Assembly: GCA_036378675.1 (NCBI GenBank)
Contig: DASUWA010000065.1
Span: 1-63,832, forward strand
From: Acidimicrobiales bacterium
GTDB taxonomy: Bacteria; Actinomycetota; Acidimicrobiia; Acidimicrobiales; Palsa-688
Direction: 5' to 3'
Length of the DNA: 63,832 bases
Shown here piece after piece: positions 1 to 8,251 of this stretch. Every line of letters begins with the position of its first letter. The stretch's first letter is position 1. The notes under the pieces were generated by a model that saw only the letters and a list, made by a program, of their open reading frames with translations, did not search any database and was not told the DNA's origin. The position numbers were made by a program, and so were the translations under genes.

Positions 1-837
1 AGGATGGCGGTCGGACGACAGGACGATCTGCTTGGACCCTTCGTAGAGCCAGTTGAAGGTGTGGAAGAACTCCTCCTGGAGCCCCTCTTTGCCTTCCATG
101 AACTGGATGTCGTCGACGAGCAGCACGTCGCACTCGCGGTACCGGCGTTTGAAGATGGTCTGCCCATTGGTACGGATGGCGTCCACGAAGTCGTTCATGA
201 ACGTCTCGGTGGATACGTAGCGGACACGCATGCCCGAGAAGTTCTCCACGACGTAGTGCCCGATGGCGTGGAGGAGATGGGTTTTCCCCAGGCCTGAGTC
301 TCCGTAGATGAAGAGTGGGTTGTAGCTCTGGGCGGGCGTCTCGGCTACTCGTTGTGCGGCGGCGTGCGCGAAGCGATTGGACGCGCCGATGACGAACGCC
401 TGAAACGTGTAGCGCGGGTTCAGCGATGGCCCGTCCCCTCGCGCCGCCACCTGTGTTGCGGTGGCTGCTCCTCCGTCAGCGAGGTGCTCCGACTTGCCGT
501 TGCCGCCCTCGTTCAGGGCCTCTACCTGGGTAAACGCGGCCCCGTGCAGCTCGGCCTCCTCCTCTGCCGTGTCCGGCTGCTGGGCCGGAGCCGGCCTGGA
601 GACGATCTTCACTTGGATCGGCCTCCCGCCCGCAATCTTCGCAAATTGCTCGATCAGTGGAATGTAGCGCTCGCTCAGCCGGTCCCTTACCAGCGAGCTG
701 GGAGCCGAGAGAATCAGCTCGTCACCCGAGAGATCGACCGCCTCCACGCCTCCGAACCAGGTCCGCCAGACCGCCTCCGAGACCTCGCCTCGCAGGAGGT
801 CAGAGCATGTTGTCCACAGCTCCTCCACCAGCGTCAC
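1..837 (-). CDS. dnaA: Chromosomal replication initiator DnaA (N-terminal 279 residues; C-terminus lies beyond the window)
   Basis: DnaA binds DnaA boxes at oriC and opens the duplex in its ATP form. The visible part holds domain I (about residues 1-75), a low-complexity linker (about 80-135) and most of the AAA+ domain. Walker A is GDSGLGKT (179-186) and Walker B is LLVDDIQF (about 239-246). The rest of the AAA+ domain and the DNA-binding domain IV are cut off by the window edge. The GTG start at 837 is chosen because it is preceded by GGGAGG and gives a normal N-terminus (VTLVEELW). DnaA-box-like sites lie at and just upstream of the start, which suggests autoregulation. Transcription runs leftward out of the window. 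Confidence 0.97.
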   Translation of the reverse strand, partial: MTLVEELWTTCSDLLRGEVSEAVWRTWFGGVEAVDLSGDELILSAPSSLVRDRLSERYIPLIEQFAKIAGGRPIQVKIVSRPAPAQQPDTAEEEAELHGAAFTQVEALNEGGNGKSEHLADGGAATATQVAARGDGPSLNPRYTFQAFVIGASNRFAHAAAQRVAETPAQSYNPLFIYGDSGLGKTHLLHAIGHYVVENFSGMRVRYVSTETFMNDFVDAIRTNGQTIFKRRYRECDVLLVDDIQFMEGKEGLQEEFFHTFNWLYEGSKQIVLSSDRHP

Positions 838-1101
838 TTGGTCTTTATGCCTCCCACCGGTCCGACATCCACAAGATGATCCACAAGTTGTGGAGAACTC
901 GGCCATACCGGACAACGCTTCGTTCTGGAACGAATCGTGCCCACTGGGGAAGAAAGCCGATCTCCGGCCCCCGGCTTCATGCAGGGGCAAGACCGTCCAC
1001 GGTAGCACCTGCGGCGGGCGGCTTCTCCGGGCGGATCCAGCTCCGCGGAGGGGGTCGTTCGTTCTGGGGATTGGGGAAAAAGTGCCTCGGGCGGCGCCAG
1101 G
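811..1101. other. Candidate oriC / DnaA-box cluster upstream of dnaA
   Basis: Four sequences close to the DnaA box TTATCCACA lie within 90 bp: TTGTCCACA at 811-819 (inside the dnaA start), ACATCCACA at 865-873, TGATCCACA at 877-885, and the inverted TTGTGGAGA at 888-896. The rest of the gap to the neighbouring methyltransferase gene (to 1101) has no credible gene and no obvious AT-rich unwinding element. The position beside dnaA fits oriC or a dnaA autoregulatory region. The assignment is inferred from motifs only; no strand-skew calculation was possible. Confidence 0.5.
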
Positions 1102-1875
1102 CTAGGTATCCAGCCGGAAGATGAGCGAGCCGCAGAGATGGGGCGACCCGACCCGATTTATGGCCCGGGAGTACAACCTGGGGAAAGCCCGCAGCGGCTC
1201 AGGAAAATAGGTCTCGAACATCCCGGGCTGATCCAGACCCCGCACCTCTGCGGCCCTGAACCCGGCGGCTTCGGCGGTTCTGGAGAGAGACCTGATCGTG
1301 TTCATGCGGTAGCGCACCGGGGAGTGGTACGCCTCGATCAGCTCCGACGACCGGACCCTGTGGAGAAGCCAGTCCTCCACGCCGGCGCGGGTCGCCGCTG
1401 CGCTGATCATGCCGAAGTAGTGCCAAAGGTTTGGGGTCACCCCGAAGCACGCCCCGCCCGTTTTGAGCAACGAACGGATCGCGGTCAGGAATGCGAGCGG
1501 CTGCTCGACGTGCTCGACCACGTAGAGGCAAACCGCGGCATCGAACGCCTCGGCCCCCGACGATCGGGCGCGGGCGTATTCCTCGACCGTCGCCGCGTGC
1601 GCCTCGTCGAGCCACGGACGGTCGAGGACGGTCGGGTCCGGGTCGACACCCGACATCCATTGCGCGTGAGGTCGCAAACGACCGCCAAAGTCGTAAAACG
1701 ACCCCCCTCCCCCCACATCGAGGACGCGCCGGGGCGCATTGGTCGAGTCGACGATCCAGGCCAGCAGCTCCTCGAACTGGTTGGTGTCCGGTGGGAGCCG
1801 TGATGTGATCAGAGAGATTTTGGTGGTCACAGGTGCCTGCTTATCTTCGTCGACGAGATGAGCGCCGCCAGACAT
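1102..1875 (-). CDS. Class I SAM-dependent methyltransferase
   Basis: The 257-residue protein has a Rossmann-type methyltransferase fold. Motif I is VLDVGGGGSF at about residues 51-60, followed by an acidic turn (GVDPDP) and a post-motif region with VVEHVEQP and LLKTGG. This matches the Methyltransf_11/23 families. The substrate cannot be told from sequence. It is divergent from dnaB across about 100 bp and leads toward dnaA. The ATG at 1875 has no clear ribosome binding site. A GTG 15 codons downstream is an alternative start. Confidence 0.8.
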   Translation of the reverse strand: MSGGAHLVDEDKQAPVTTKISLITSRLPPDTNQFEELLAWIVDSTNAPRRVLDVGGGGSFYDFGGRLRPHAQWMSGVDPDPTVLDRPWLDEAHAATVEEYARARSSGAEAFDAAVCLYVVEHVEQPLAFLTAIRSLLKTGGACFGVTPNLWHYFGMISAAATRAGVEDWLLHRVRSSELIEAYHSPVRYRMNTIRSLSRTAEAAGFRAAEVRGLDQPGMFETYFPEPLRAFPRLYSRAINRVGSPHLCGSLIFRLDT

Positions 1876-1975
1876 CGCCGCAGTTATCCCCGTTCGTTAA
1901 CGCTTTGTCCCCCTGCAATTCACAGCGTTTTGGGTCTAGTTGCCCACAGACGGGACGTAGTTAGGTAGGCGTCCC

Positions 1976-4387
1976 ATGGTGCAGGCGATCGACGAGGCTC
2001 GCAGGCGCGCCCGGCAAGGCGGTTCGCGGGTTCCCCCCCACAACCTCGACGCTGAGCAGTCGCTTCTCGGAGCGATGTTGCTGTCGCGCGACGCGATCGC
2101 AGCGGCGGTGGAGTTCTGCAGGGCCGAAGACTTCTACAAGCCGGCCCACTCGCACATCTTCGATGCGATCACCACCTTGTATGGCCGCGGCGAGCCGGCC
2201 GACCCGGTCACCGTTGCCGACGAGCTGGGGCGAGCCGGACTCCTTGAAGCGGCAGGCGGCCTGCCCGCGCTGGTGGGGCTGCAGGCCGACACGCCGGCGA
2301 CGACGAACGCAGGCAGGTACGCCGAAATCGTGGAGGAGCACGCACTTCTCCGCCGGCTGATCGGTGTCGCCGGCGAGATCGCCGAGATGGGCTACAGCGT
2401 GCCGGAGGATGTCGCCGCGGCGGTCGATCAGGCGGAGGCGCTGGTCTTCGACATCGCCGAACGGCGGGTTACCGACAGCCTGAAGCCCCTCCAGAGCCTG
2501 CTCATGGCGAGCCTCGACCGCCTGGAAAGCCTTTACACGCGGGGCGAGCTGATCACCGGGGTGCCGACCGGCTACATCGACCTGGACGAGCGGTTGTACG
2601 GCTTGCAGCCGTCGTCCCTGGTGATCGTCGGAGCTCGCCCGGCAATGGGCAAAGCCCTCGCGCTGGACACCTCGATCCCGACCCCGGACGGCTGGAAGAC
2701 GATGGGCTCGCTGGAGGTCGGCGACCGCGTTTTCGGTGAGGCCGGTGCTCCCTGCGCGGTTACGTACACCTCCCCGGTCCACGAGCAAAGGACCTGTTAC
2801 CGGCTCGAGTTCGACGATGGTTCCAGCCTGGTGGCCGACGCGGACCACCAGTGGATGGCCTACGACGTTTCGCTGCGTGACCGGTCGCGCGTGGTGACCA
2901 CTCAACAGATGGTCGACCAGGGCGTCCGCGCCGGTGATGGCCGTGCGCGGTGGTACTTGCCGTTGGCTCATCCACTCGAGCTGCCCGAGCAGGACCTACC
3001 CGTGGATCCTTACGTCCTGGGCTGCTGGCTCGGCGACGGGCACACCAAGAGTGCCGGCCTGACGATTGCTGATCATGACATCGCTCATTTCGAGAGAGAG
3101 TTCGTTGTCGCGGGTTACCCCCTCTTCCATCGTGGAGGGATCGAGTACTCAACTAGCCCGAGCTCTGCTGACGCTTGGCGCGCGTTCATCGGCGAGAGGC
3201 GCGAACTCAGCCGAGAGCTTCGACAGGTTGGGCTGCTGGCTGGTGATTCCACGAAGCACATCCCGGCCGTGTACCTGCGCGCGTCCTTCAAGCAGCGGCT
3301 CGCGCTGTTGCAAGGGATTCTCGACACCGAAGGCGATGTTGATTTTCAAGGCCGGGCGGAGCTCTGCCTGTCCAACCGTGAACTGTGCGAACACGTCCGC
3401 GAGTTGGTGTGCTCGTTAGGGCACAAGCCCGGACAGCTGAAGGAGAAGCGGATCCGGCTTCTCGATGACAGGGTCGTCATTGCTTGGCGGTTCGCGTGGA
3501 CTCCATTGGATCCGGTCTTCCGGCTACCCCGCAAGGCCGAACTGCTTCCGGATCGGTCCCCTGAGCGGAAGCTGCGCAACCACGGGCGGCGAGCAGTGAC
3601 GGCGATCAGTCCGGTCGATTCGGTACCGGTGCGGTGCATCACCGTCGATTCGCCGTCGCACCTCTATCTGGCCGGCGAGTCGATGATCCCGACGCACAAC
3701 ACTTCATTCGCGTTGGGTATGGCCGCGCATGCGGCTGTGGAGGCGCGGATTCCCACCCTGGTGTTCTCGCTCGAGATGGGCCATGAGGAGATCACCCAAC
3801 GACTCCTTGTCTCCGAAGCGCGAATCGACGCCGGCCGAATCCGCAACGGCCGATTGGCCGAAGCCGACTGGCCCAAGATCAGCCAGGCCGTTGCGCGGCT
3901 GAGCGATGCGCCATTGTTCATCGACGACAACCCGAACCTCACGGTCATGGAGATCCGCGCGAAAGCCCGCCGGCTCAAGGCGCGCGAGGGACGCCTCGGG
4001 CTGATCATTGTCGACTACCTCCAGCTCATGTCGAGTCGAACCACCGCAGAGAATCGGCAGCTGGAGGTGTCGTCCATCAGCCGTGGACTGAAAGTTCTTG
4101 CGCGCGAGTTGGAAGTTCCGGTCGTCGCTCTGTCGCAGCTTTCCAGGAACCTGGAAATGCGCGCTGACAAGAGGCCGGTGCTAGCGGATCTGCGCGAAAG
4201 TGGATCGCTTGAGCAGGACGCGGACGTGGTCCTGTTTCTGTACAGAGACGAGATGTACAACGCCGAGTCCGCCGACCGCGGAACGGCCGAGGTGATTGTC
4301 GCCAAGCACCGGAACGGTCCGACGGGCAAGTGCCAGCTGGCCTTCCTGGATCACCACACTCGTTTTGCCAACATGGCACGTGTGTAA
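1976..4387 (+). CDS. dnaB: Replicative DNA helicase DnaB, interrupted by an intein
   Basis: DnaB is the hexameric fork helicase. The 803-codon frame encodes a 454-residue DnaB split by a 349-residue intein (residues 227-575). The N-terminal domain starts PHNLDAEQSLLGAM. The RecA-like domain has Walker A split as GARPAMGK / TSFALGM by the intein, and a Walker B-type LGLIIVDYLQL. Active helicase requires protein splicing to rejoin Lys226 and Thr576. The ATG at 1976 follows an AGG-rich stretch. In Mycobacterium, dnaB lies downstream of rpsF-ssb-rpsR-rplI in the same direction; here it faces that operon convergently. Confidence 0.97.
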   Translation: MVQAIDEARRRARQGGSRVPPHNLDAEQSLLGAMLLSRDAIAAAVEFCRAEDFYKPAHSHIFDAITTLYGRGEPADPVTVADELGRAGLLEAAGGLPALVGLQADTPATTNAGRYAEIVEEHALLRRLIGVAGEIAEMGYSVPEDVAAAVDQAEALVFDIAERRVTDSLKPLQSLLMASLDRLESLYTRGELITGVPTGYIDLDERLYGLQPSSLVIVGARPAMGKALALDTSIPTPDGWKTMGSLEVGDRVFGEAGAPCAVTYTSPVHEQRTCYRLEFDDGSSLVADADHQWMAYDVSLRDRSRVVTTQQMVDQGVRAGDGRARWYLPLAHPLELPEQDLPVDPYVLGCWLGDGHTKSAGLTIADHDIAHFEREFVVAGYPLFHRGGIEYSTSPSSADAWRAFIGERRELSRELRQVGLLAGDSTKHIPAVYLRASFKQRLALLQGILDTEGDVDFQGRAELCLSNRELCEHVRELVCSLGHKPGQLKEKRIRLLDDRVVIAWRFAWTPLDPVFRLPRKAELLPDRSPERKLRNHGRRAVTAISPVDSVPVRCITVDSPSHLYLAGESMIPTHNTSFALGMAAHAAVEARIPTLVFSLEMGHEEITQRLLVSEARIDAGRIRNGRLAEADWPKISQAVARLSDAPLFIDDNPNLTVMEIRAKARRLKAREGRLGLIIVDYLQLMSSRTTAENRQLEVSSISRGLKVLARELEVPVVALSQLSRNLEMRADKRPVLADLRESGSLEQDADVVLFLYRDEMYNAESADRGTAEVIVAKHRNGPTGKCQLAFLDHHTRFANMARV
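2654..3700 (+). other. DnaB intein, class 3 type, with LAGLIDADG endonuclease domain
   Basis: The insert starts with Ala (ALALDTSIPTPDGW) in place of the usual Cys or Ser and ends IPTHN before the extein Thr576. It sits inside the P-loop, after GK. It carries the three residues that define class 3 inteins: Trp293 in block B (DADHQW), Cys554 in block F (VRCITVDSP) and Thr573 in block G (PTHN). In class 3 inteins the block F Cys makes the first branched intermediate because residue 1 is not a nucleophile. Two LAGLIDADG-like motifs, VLGCWLGDGH (347-356) and LLQGILDTEGDVD (444-456), mark an apparently complete homing endonuclease. The frame is intact. Confidence 0.93.
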
Positions 4388-4447
4388 GCGGTCTAACGGA
4401 TTCGATCTGATCCTGGAGGGGCGGTAGGCGTCGATTCCGAATCCGTC

Positions 4448-4631
4448 CGTGCTTCGCACGAAAACGAGATTCGTCCCCTCCGCCTCTCGCCCTCCGGATC
4501 AGCTCACGTCGACCGCAATCGGGGCGACTCGGTTCGATCCATTTTAGGCGAATTGAGCGGTCGAGAGGAAAGGCCGGCCTGCCGAGGGGTTCGATCCATT
4601 TTCCTGCTTTGGCAGGGACGGATCGAACCTT
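4448..4631. terminator. Hairpins between convergent dnaB and rplI
   Basis: The 286-bp gap between the convergent stops of dnaB and rplI holds several palindromes. CGTGC-TTC-GCACG is at 4448-4460. A larger one pairs GGTTCGATCC (near 4588) with GGATCGAACC (near 4620) and encloses an inner stem CCTGC/GCAGG. The 15-mer GGTTCGATCCATTTT also occurs as a direct repeat near 4530. The placement suggests a bidirectional terminator, though no long U tract was seen. Confidence 0.5.
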
Positions 4632-4673
4632 AGGCAGAGCCGGGCTGTCCTCTGACTAATCTGTCTCGTCGAG

Positions 4674-5120
4674 TTAGCTGGGCACGACCTCGACTGTCAC
4701 GCGGAACTCGACGTCACTATGGAGCTTGACGGGAACCTCATGGGTGCCCGCTGACTTGATCGGCTCTTCGAGGTGCAGCTTCCGTCGGTCGAGGTTCACC
4801 TTGGTCTGGGTGGCCACGGCGTCGACCACGTCCGCCGCAGTAACCGAACCGAACAGCCGGCCACCAGCTCCCACCTTCGCAGGGATCCGGATGACCATCG
4901 GTACGAGGGTTCGGGCGACGAGCTCTGCAGACTCGCGGTCCTTGGCGTCCTTGAGGTCGCGAGCCCTGCGCATGGCATTCGCCTGGGCAGTGACACCGTT
5001 AGTGGCGACGATGGCGTGGCCCTTCGGAAGCAGGTAGTTCCGGGCGAATCCGTCCGCCACGTCGACGATATCGCCGCGCTTGCCGACGTTGTCGATGTCG
5101 GATCGGAGTACGACGCGCAT
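4674..5120 (-). CDS. rplI: 50S ribosomal protein bL9
   Basis: This is a 148-residue L9 of normal length. The N-terminal rRNA-binding domain (MRVVLRSDIDNVGKRGD, then ARNYLLPKG) is followed by the long central helix (ANAMRRARDLKDAKDRES) and the C-terminal domain (GRLFGSVTAADV). It is the last gene of the leftward operon rpsF-ssb-rpsR-rplI. Its ATG follows the rpsR stop with no gap (TAGATG), so the two are probably translationally coupled. A bidirectional hairpin region lies downstream. Confidence 0.97.
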   Translation of the reverse strand: MRVVLRSDIDNVGKRGDIVDVADGFARNYLLPKGHAIVATNGVTAQANAMRRARDLKDAKDRESAELVARTLVPMVIRIPAKVGAGGRLFGSVTAADVVDAVATQTKVNLDRRKLHLEEPIKSAGTHEVPVKLHSDVEFRVTVEVVPS

Positions 5121-5567
5121 CTAGACCCCGCTCTCCTCGAACTCCGGAGACTCCTGCTCCTCGTCGATGTCCTCGGCGCCGTCCTCGTCCAACTCGGACT
5201 CGGTGCCGTTGTCTTCGGCCTCGATCTGATCGCCGAGCTCACTGAGATCCTCCCTGCGCCCGGCGCGCGAGGGTCGTCCAGGCCCACGCTCGTTGACCGT
5301 CCGCTGCGTGTACGGCAGGAGGGCGAGCTCCCGAGCCGTCTTTATCGCCACCTGCACCTCCCGCTGGTGTTGGGCGCAGTTCCCGGTGACGCGACGGGCT
5401 CGGATCTTGCCTCGATCACTCATGAAGCGGCGGAGCAGGTTGACGTCTTTGTAATCAACCCACTCCGCATGCTCCTTGCAGAAGATGCAGACCTTCTTCT
5501 TGCCGCGGGGCCTGCTGTCCTTGAGGGTCCTCTTTGTCCCACGGTCTCTGTCGTTGTTACGAGCCAT
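5121..5567 (-). CDS. rpsR: 30S ribosomal protein bS18 with a long acidic C-terminal tail
   Basis: S18 pairs with S6 on the 30S platform. The conserved core (about residues 24-90) carries a Cys-rich site, CIFC (27-30) and CAQH (64-67), as in zinc-binding S18 forms. The family is normally 75-95 residues, but this protein has 148. After [15 protein letters not shown] comes a tail of about 50 residues in which nearly half are Asp or Glu (for example [13 protein letters not shown]). The ATG at 5567 ([10 protein letters not shown]) is chosen over an upstream start at 5642 that would overlap ssb. The tail is in frame with an intact core, so it appears genuine. Confidence 0.95.
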   Translation of the reverse strand: MARNNDRDRGTKRTLKDSRPRGKKKVCIFCKEHAEWVDYKDVNLLRRFMSDRGKIRARRVTGNCAQHQREVQVAIKTARELALLPYTQRTVNERGPGRPSRAGRREDLSELGDQIEAEDNGTESELDEDGAEDIDEEQESPEFEESGV

Positions 5568-5571
5568 AGGG

Positions 5572-6045
5572 CTAGAAGGGCTCCTCTTCGTAGTGGTACT
5601 CCCCGTGGGCTTCGTTCGGCGCGGGCCGGCTGCCGCCGCCACTGTAGGAAGAGCTGCTGTTGGAGTTACCCTCCGGGCTGCGGCGCTCGTTCTTGCTGAT
5701 GGTGGCTGTGGCCCAACGCAGGCTCGGTGCGACCTCGTCCGCGGTGATCTCGATCTTGGAACGACGCTCCCGTTCCGACGTCTCCCAGCTGCGCTGATCC
5801 AGGCGCCCGGATACCAGGATCCGGGTTCCCTTCGAGAGCGACTGGGCGGCGTTCTCCGCCAGCTGGCCCCAGCAGACGACGTCGAAGAAAGATGTGGCCT
5901 CTTCCCACTCTTGGTTCTGCCGGTTCTGCCAGCGGCGGTTGACGGCGACGCCGAAGGTCGCGGTCGCCTGACCGGAAGGGGTGAACCGCAATTCGGGGTC
6001 GCGGGTGAGGTTTCCGACGATGCTTACGTGGTTTCCGTTCGACAT
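5572..6045 (-). CDS. ssb: Single-stranded DNA-binding protein
   Basis: The 157-residue SSB has an N-terminal OB fold (about residues 1-110; [43 protein letters not shown]). It is followed by a Gly/Ser/Asn-rich linker and the acidic tip EEEPF, which in this family recruits other replication proteins. It sits between rpsF and rpsR as in most bacteria, 2 nt after the rpsF stop and 4 nt before the rpsR start. It supports the fork together with DnaB encoded nearby. Confidence 0.97.
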   Translation of the reverse strand: MSNGNHVSIVGNLTRDPELRFTPSGQATATFGVAVNRRWQNRQNQEWEEATSFFDVVCWGQLAENAAQSLSKGTRILVSGRLDQRSWETSERERRSKIEITADEVAPSLRWATATISKNERRSPEGNSNSSSSYSGGGSRPAPNEAHGEYHYEEEPF

Positions 6046-6047
6046 GG

Positions 6048-6419
6048 TTAGTTCGCTCCGTTCGCGTTTGCTTCCGCCGGTGCGCCGTTGCCGGAGGGCC
6101 CCGTCGGTCTCGAAAGGGCCTTTCCGACCGCCTTCTCAGGCAGGCGGATCACTTTGTGGCGGATGACTTCGTCTGCGAGGGTGAGCACCCGTTCAACGCT
6201 TTCGACCGCGCCCGGCTCAGCAGTGGCTTCCAACAGCACGTAGTAACCCTCGGTGCGGTGATGGACCTCATAGGCGAAGCGGCGCTTCCCCCATCGGTCC
6301 ACCTTGTCGACGGTTCCACCCGCGCCGGTGATTGCCTGCGTGGCTCGGTCAACGATGGTCCGGATGTCGTCCTCTTCCAGCCCAGCGTCGAGGATGACCA
6401 TGACTTCGTAATGCCGCAT
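6048..6419 (-). CDS. rpsF: 30S ribosomal protein bS6
   Basis: This is a 123-residue S6, partner of S18. The core starts MRHYEVMVILDAGLEEDD and includes DRWGKRRFAYEVHHRTEGYYVLL. The C-terminus carries a short Ala/Asn-rich tail. The ATG at 6419 is preceded by GGGAGGTGG at good spacing, so longer in-frame starts upstream are rejected. It is the first gene of the leftward operon. Its promoter should lie in the 221-bp gap to the divergent DUF192 gene, where no other gene is visible. Confidence 0.96.
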   Translation of the reverse strand: MRHYEVMVILDAGLEEDDIRTIVDRATQAITGAGGTVDKVDRWGKRRFAYEVHHRTEGYYVLLEATAEPGAVESVERVLTLADEVIRHKVIRLPEKAVGKALSRPTGPSGNGAPAEANANGAN

Positions 6420-6640
6420 TGCGGCTAACCACCTCCCTATGGACCCGGCCTTGGCTCGGGGCTCCGGGCGATCCGGAGCAGGGTCTCGTTTTGAAGACAG
6501 GTCATGGTACTCGACCTCGGCGATACTGGCCCGGCGGCGAGGAGGGGCGCGACTCCGGCAGAACACACTTTGCCGGCTTCGGCCCGGTTCCCCCTTGGGC
6601 GATAGGCGCATCGTGGCACGCCGGTGTGACAATAACCGCC

Positions 6641-7231
6641 ATGCAGCTCGACCGGCAGTGGTTTGAGAGCCCGCCGGCGTGGGTTGTCCGCCGCTTGACT
6701 CAGACCGCTTGGGTCATCGCCGCTCTCGGCGTGTTCGCTTTTCTCATCGTGGGTGCGAACCGCCCCGCCAATCCGTATCTCGTACCGGTGACCGGCCGGG
6801 TTACCGACAAACACTTCTCGGGGTTCGGCGCGACCTTCGTCACGATCACCGCCGGCACCGGTCTCCGTGCATCGCACCGTCCTGTGTGCGCCCTTCTGGC
6901 GACTACGACCGCACAGCAGGATCGGGGCCTAATGAACCAAACGTCGTTGCACGGCTGGCCGGGAATGGTTTTCGAGTTCCCGGCTCCGACGCAGGTGCGC
7001 TTCTACATGAAGGACACGCTCATCCCTCTTTCAATCGCGTGGTTCGCGGCGGACGGAGGCTACGTGTCCTCCACGAACATGAACCCGTGCCCGGCGACGG
7101 TTACGCCCTGCCCGACGTTCGGTGCGTCCGCTACCTACCAAACGGCGATCGAGGTTCCGAAGGGCGGCCTGGCTGCGTTAGGCATCGGACCAGGTTCTTC
7201 CATCCAGCTGGGCGGTCCCTGCTCGGGCTGA
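6641..7231 (+). CDS. Membrane-anchored DUF192 protein
   Basis: The 196-residue protein has one N-terminal transmembrane segment (about residues 20-42, WVIAALGVFAFLIVG) followed by an extracytoplasmic DUF192 domain of about 110 residues. Typical DUF192 marks are DRGLMNQTSL, the FYMKDTLIPLSIAWF stretch and VPKGGLAALGIGPGS. The family is widespread and its function is unknown. The start at 6641 removes a low-complexity upstream extension but has no strong ribosome binding site. A copy of the 68-nt repeat begins 5 nt after the stop. Confidence 0.75.
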   Translation: MQLDRQWFESPPAWVVRRLTQTAWVIAALGVFAFLIVGANRPANPYLVPVTGRVTDKHFSGFGATFVTITAGTGLRASHRPVCALLATTTAQQDRGLMNQTSLHGWPGMVFEFPAPTQVRFYMKDTLIPLSIAWFAADGGYVSSTNMNPCPATVTPCPTFGASATYQTAIEVPKGGLAALGIGPGSSIQLGGPCSG

Positions 7232-7235
7232 CGGT

Positions 7236-7303
7236 TTTGGGAGTGGATCTTGCGTTCGGGCATAGAAACGAGCCGGATCGTGGCGAATTCCACTCCCAAA
7301 CGC
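7236..7303 (-). repeat. 68-nt structured repeat, copy A
   Basis: This is one of five copies of a dispersed element (others at 13690, 16186, 23226 and 61467). Read on the minus strand it starts GCGTTTGGGAGTGGA and ends TCCACTCCCAAA, a perfect 12-bp terminal inverted repeat. The middle arm CCCGAA at unit positions 44-49 is degenerate here. It lies between the convergent ends of the DUF192 gene and panB. Confidence 0.85.
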
Positions 7304-7340
7304 AGACGCTCGTCCCCAGATGGAGTGATCTCGCCTTAGC

Positions 7341-8189
7341 TCAGTAGAGAGAAATCGCCGGCGCCAGCTCCGCGGCCATGTCGGTGTTGAGGTGGTAGGT
7401 CTCGTCCTCGCCGGGAAAACGACCCGAGCGCACATCCGCCGCCCACGCCTCCAGCCCCGCCACCGCGTCGGCCTTCAGGGCCGCGTACCGGCGAACGAAC
7501 TTGGGTGCCGGCCGATCGTCGAAGCCGAGGACGTCATGGAAAACGAGCACCTGCCCGTCGCAGTGCACCCCCGCCCCGATGCCGATCGTCGGTACTGCCA
7601 CCGACTCGGTGACGAGCTGCGCCACCACGTCGGGGATTCCCTCGAGCACGATCGAGAAGCAGCCGGCCGCCTCCAGCGCCTTGGCATCGTCGACCAGAGC
7701 CCGAGCGGCTTCGAGGTTCTTGCCCTGAACCTTGAACCCACCCATGGCGTGAAAGGACTGAGGGGTCAGGCCGAGGTGTCCCATCACCGGGATCTCCGCG
7801 TCGATGATCGCCTCGATCACCGGAACCCGCTTGTGCCCCCCCTCGAGCTTCACCGCCTGAGCCCCCGCCCGAATGAGCGCCGCCGCGTTGCGTACCGCGT
7901 CCGGCGAACCGGTGTGGTAGCTCAGCCACGGAAGGTCGGCCACGACCATGGGTTGGGGCTTTGCTCGGGCGACGGCGGCGACGTGGTGAGCCATGTCGTC
8001 GACGGTCACCTGGAGGGTGTCGTCGTAGCCGAGCACCACCATCGCCAGCGAGTCGCCGACGAGAATCAGGTCCACGCCAGCAGCGTCGGCGACCCGGGCG
8101 GTAGGTGCGTCGTAGGCGGTCACCATCACCAGGGGCTCGCCGCTTGCCTTGCGCGCGCGGATGGAAGGCGCGGTCTGCTTGGTGGCCAT
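7341..8189 (-). CDS. panB: 3-methyl-2-oxobutanoate hydroxymethyltransferase
   Basis: PanB makes ketopantoate from alpha-ketoisovalerate and methylene-tetrahydrofolate, the first step toward pantothenate and CoA. The 282-residue TIM-barrel protein shows MVTAYDAPTARVADAAG, LILVGDSLAMVVLGYDDT (metal-binding Asp), VKLEGG, GHLGLTPQS and GIGAGVHCDGQVLVFHD. The ATG at 8189 has a near-perfect AAAGGAGGT upstream. An open frame continues upstream to 8585 but overlaps the neighbouring PBP gene and is rejected. panC and panD are not in the window. Confidence 0.96.
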   Translation of the reverse strand: MATKQTAPSIRARKASGEPLVMVTAYDAPTARVADAAGVDLILVGDSLAMVVLGYDDTLQVTVDDMAHHVAAVARAKPQPMVVADLPWLSYHTGSPDAVRNAAALIRAGAQAVKLEGGHKRVPVIEAIIDAEIPVMGHLGLTPQSFHAMGGFKVQGKNLEAARALVDDAKALEAAGCFSIVLEGIPDVVAQLVTESVAVPTIGIGAGVHCDGQVLVFHDVLGFDDRPAPKFVRRYAALKADAVAGLEAWAADVRSGRFPGEDETYHLNTDMAAELAPAISLY

Positions 8190-8251
8190 GTCGCTACCTC
8201 CTTTGTCCGTCCAGCGCCACTTGGCTGCCGGCGGTTGTGGCGGTAATGGTA

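Noticed and set aside
4-1105. Several open frames on the plus strand over dnaA and the region upstream
   Set aside because: They are antisense to the clear DnaA domain or contain no recognisable fold. GC-rich DNA gives long antisense frames.
890-1105. Small gene in the candidate oriC region
   Set aside because: No ribosome binding site, no conserved features, and the region holds DnaA-box-like sites.
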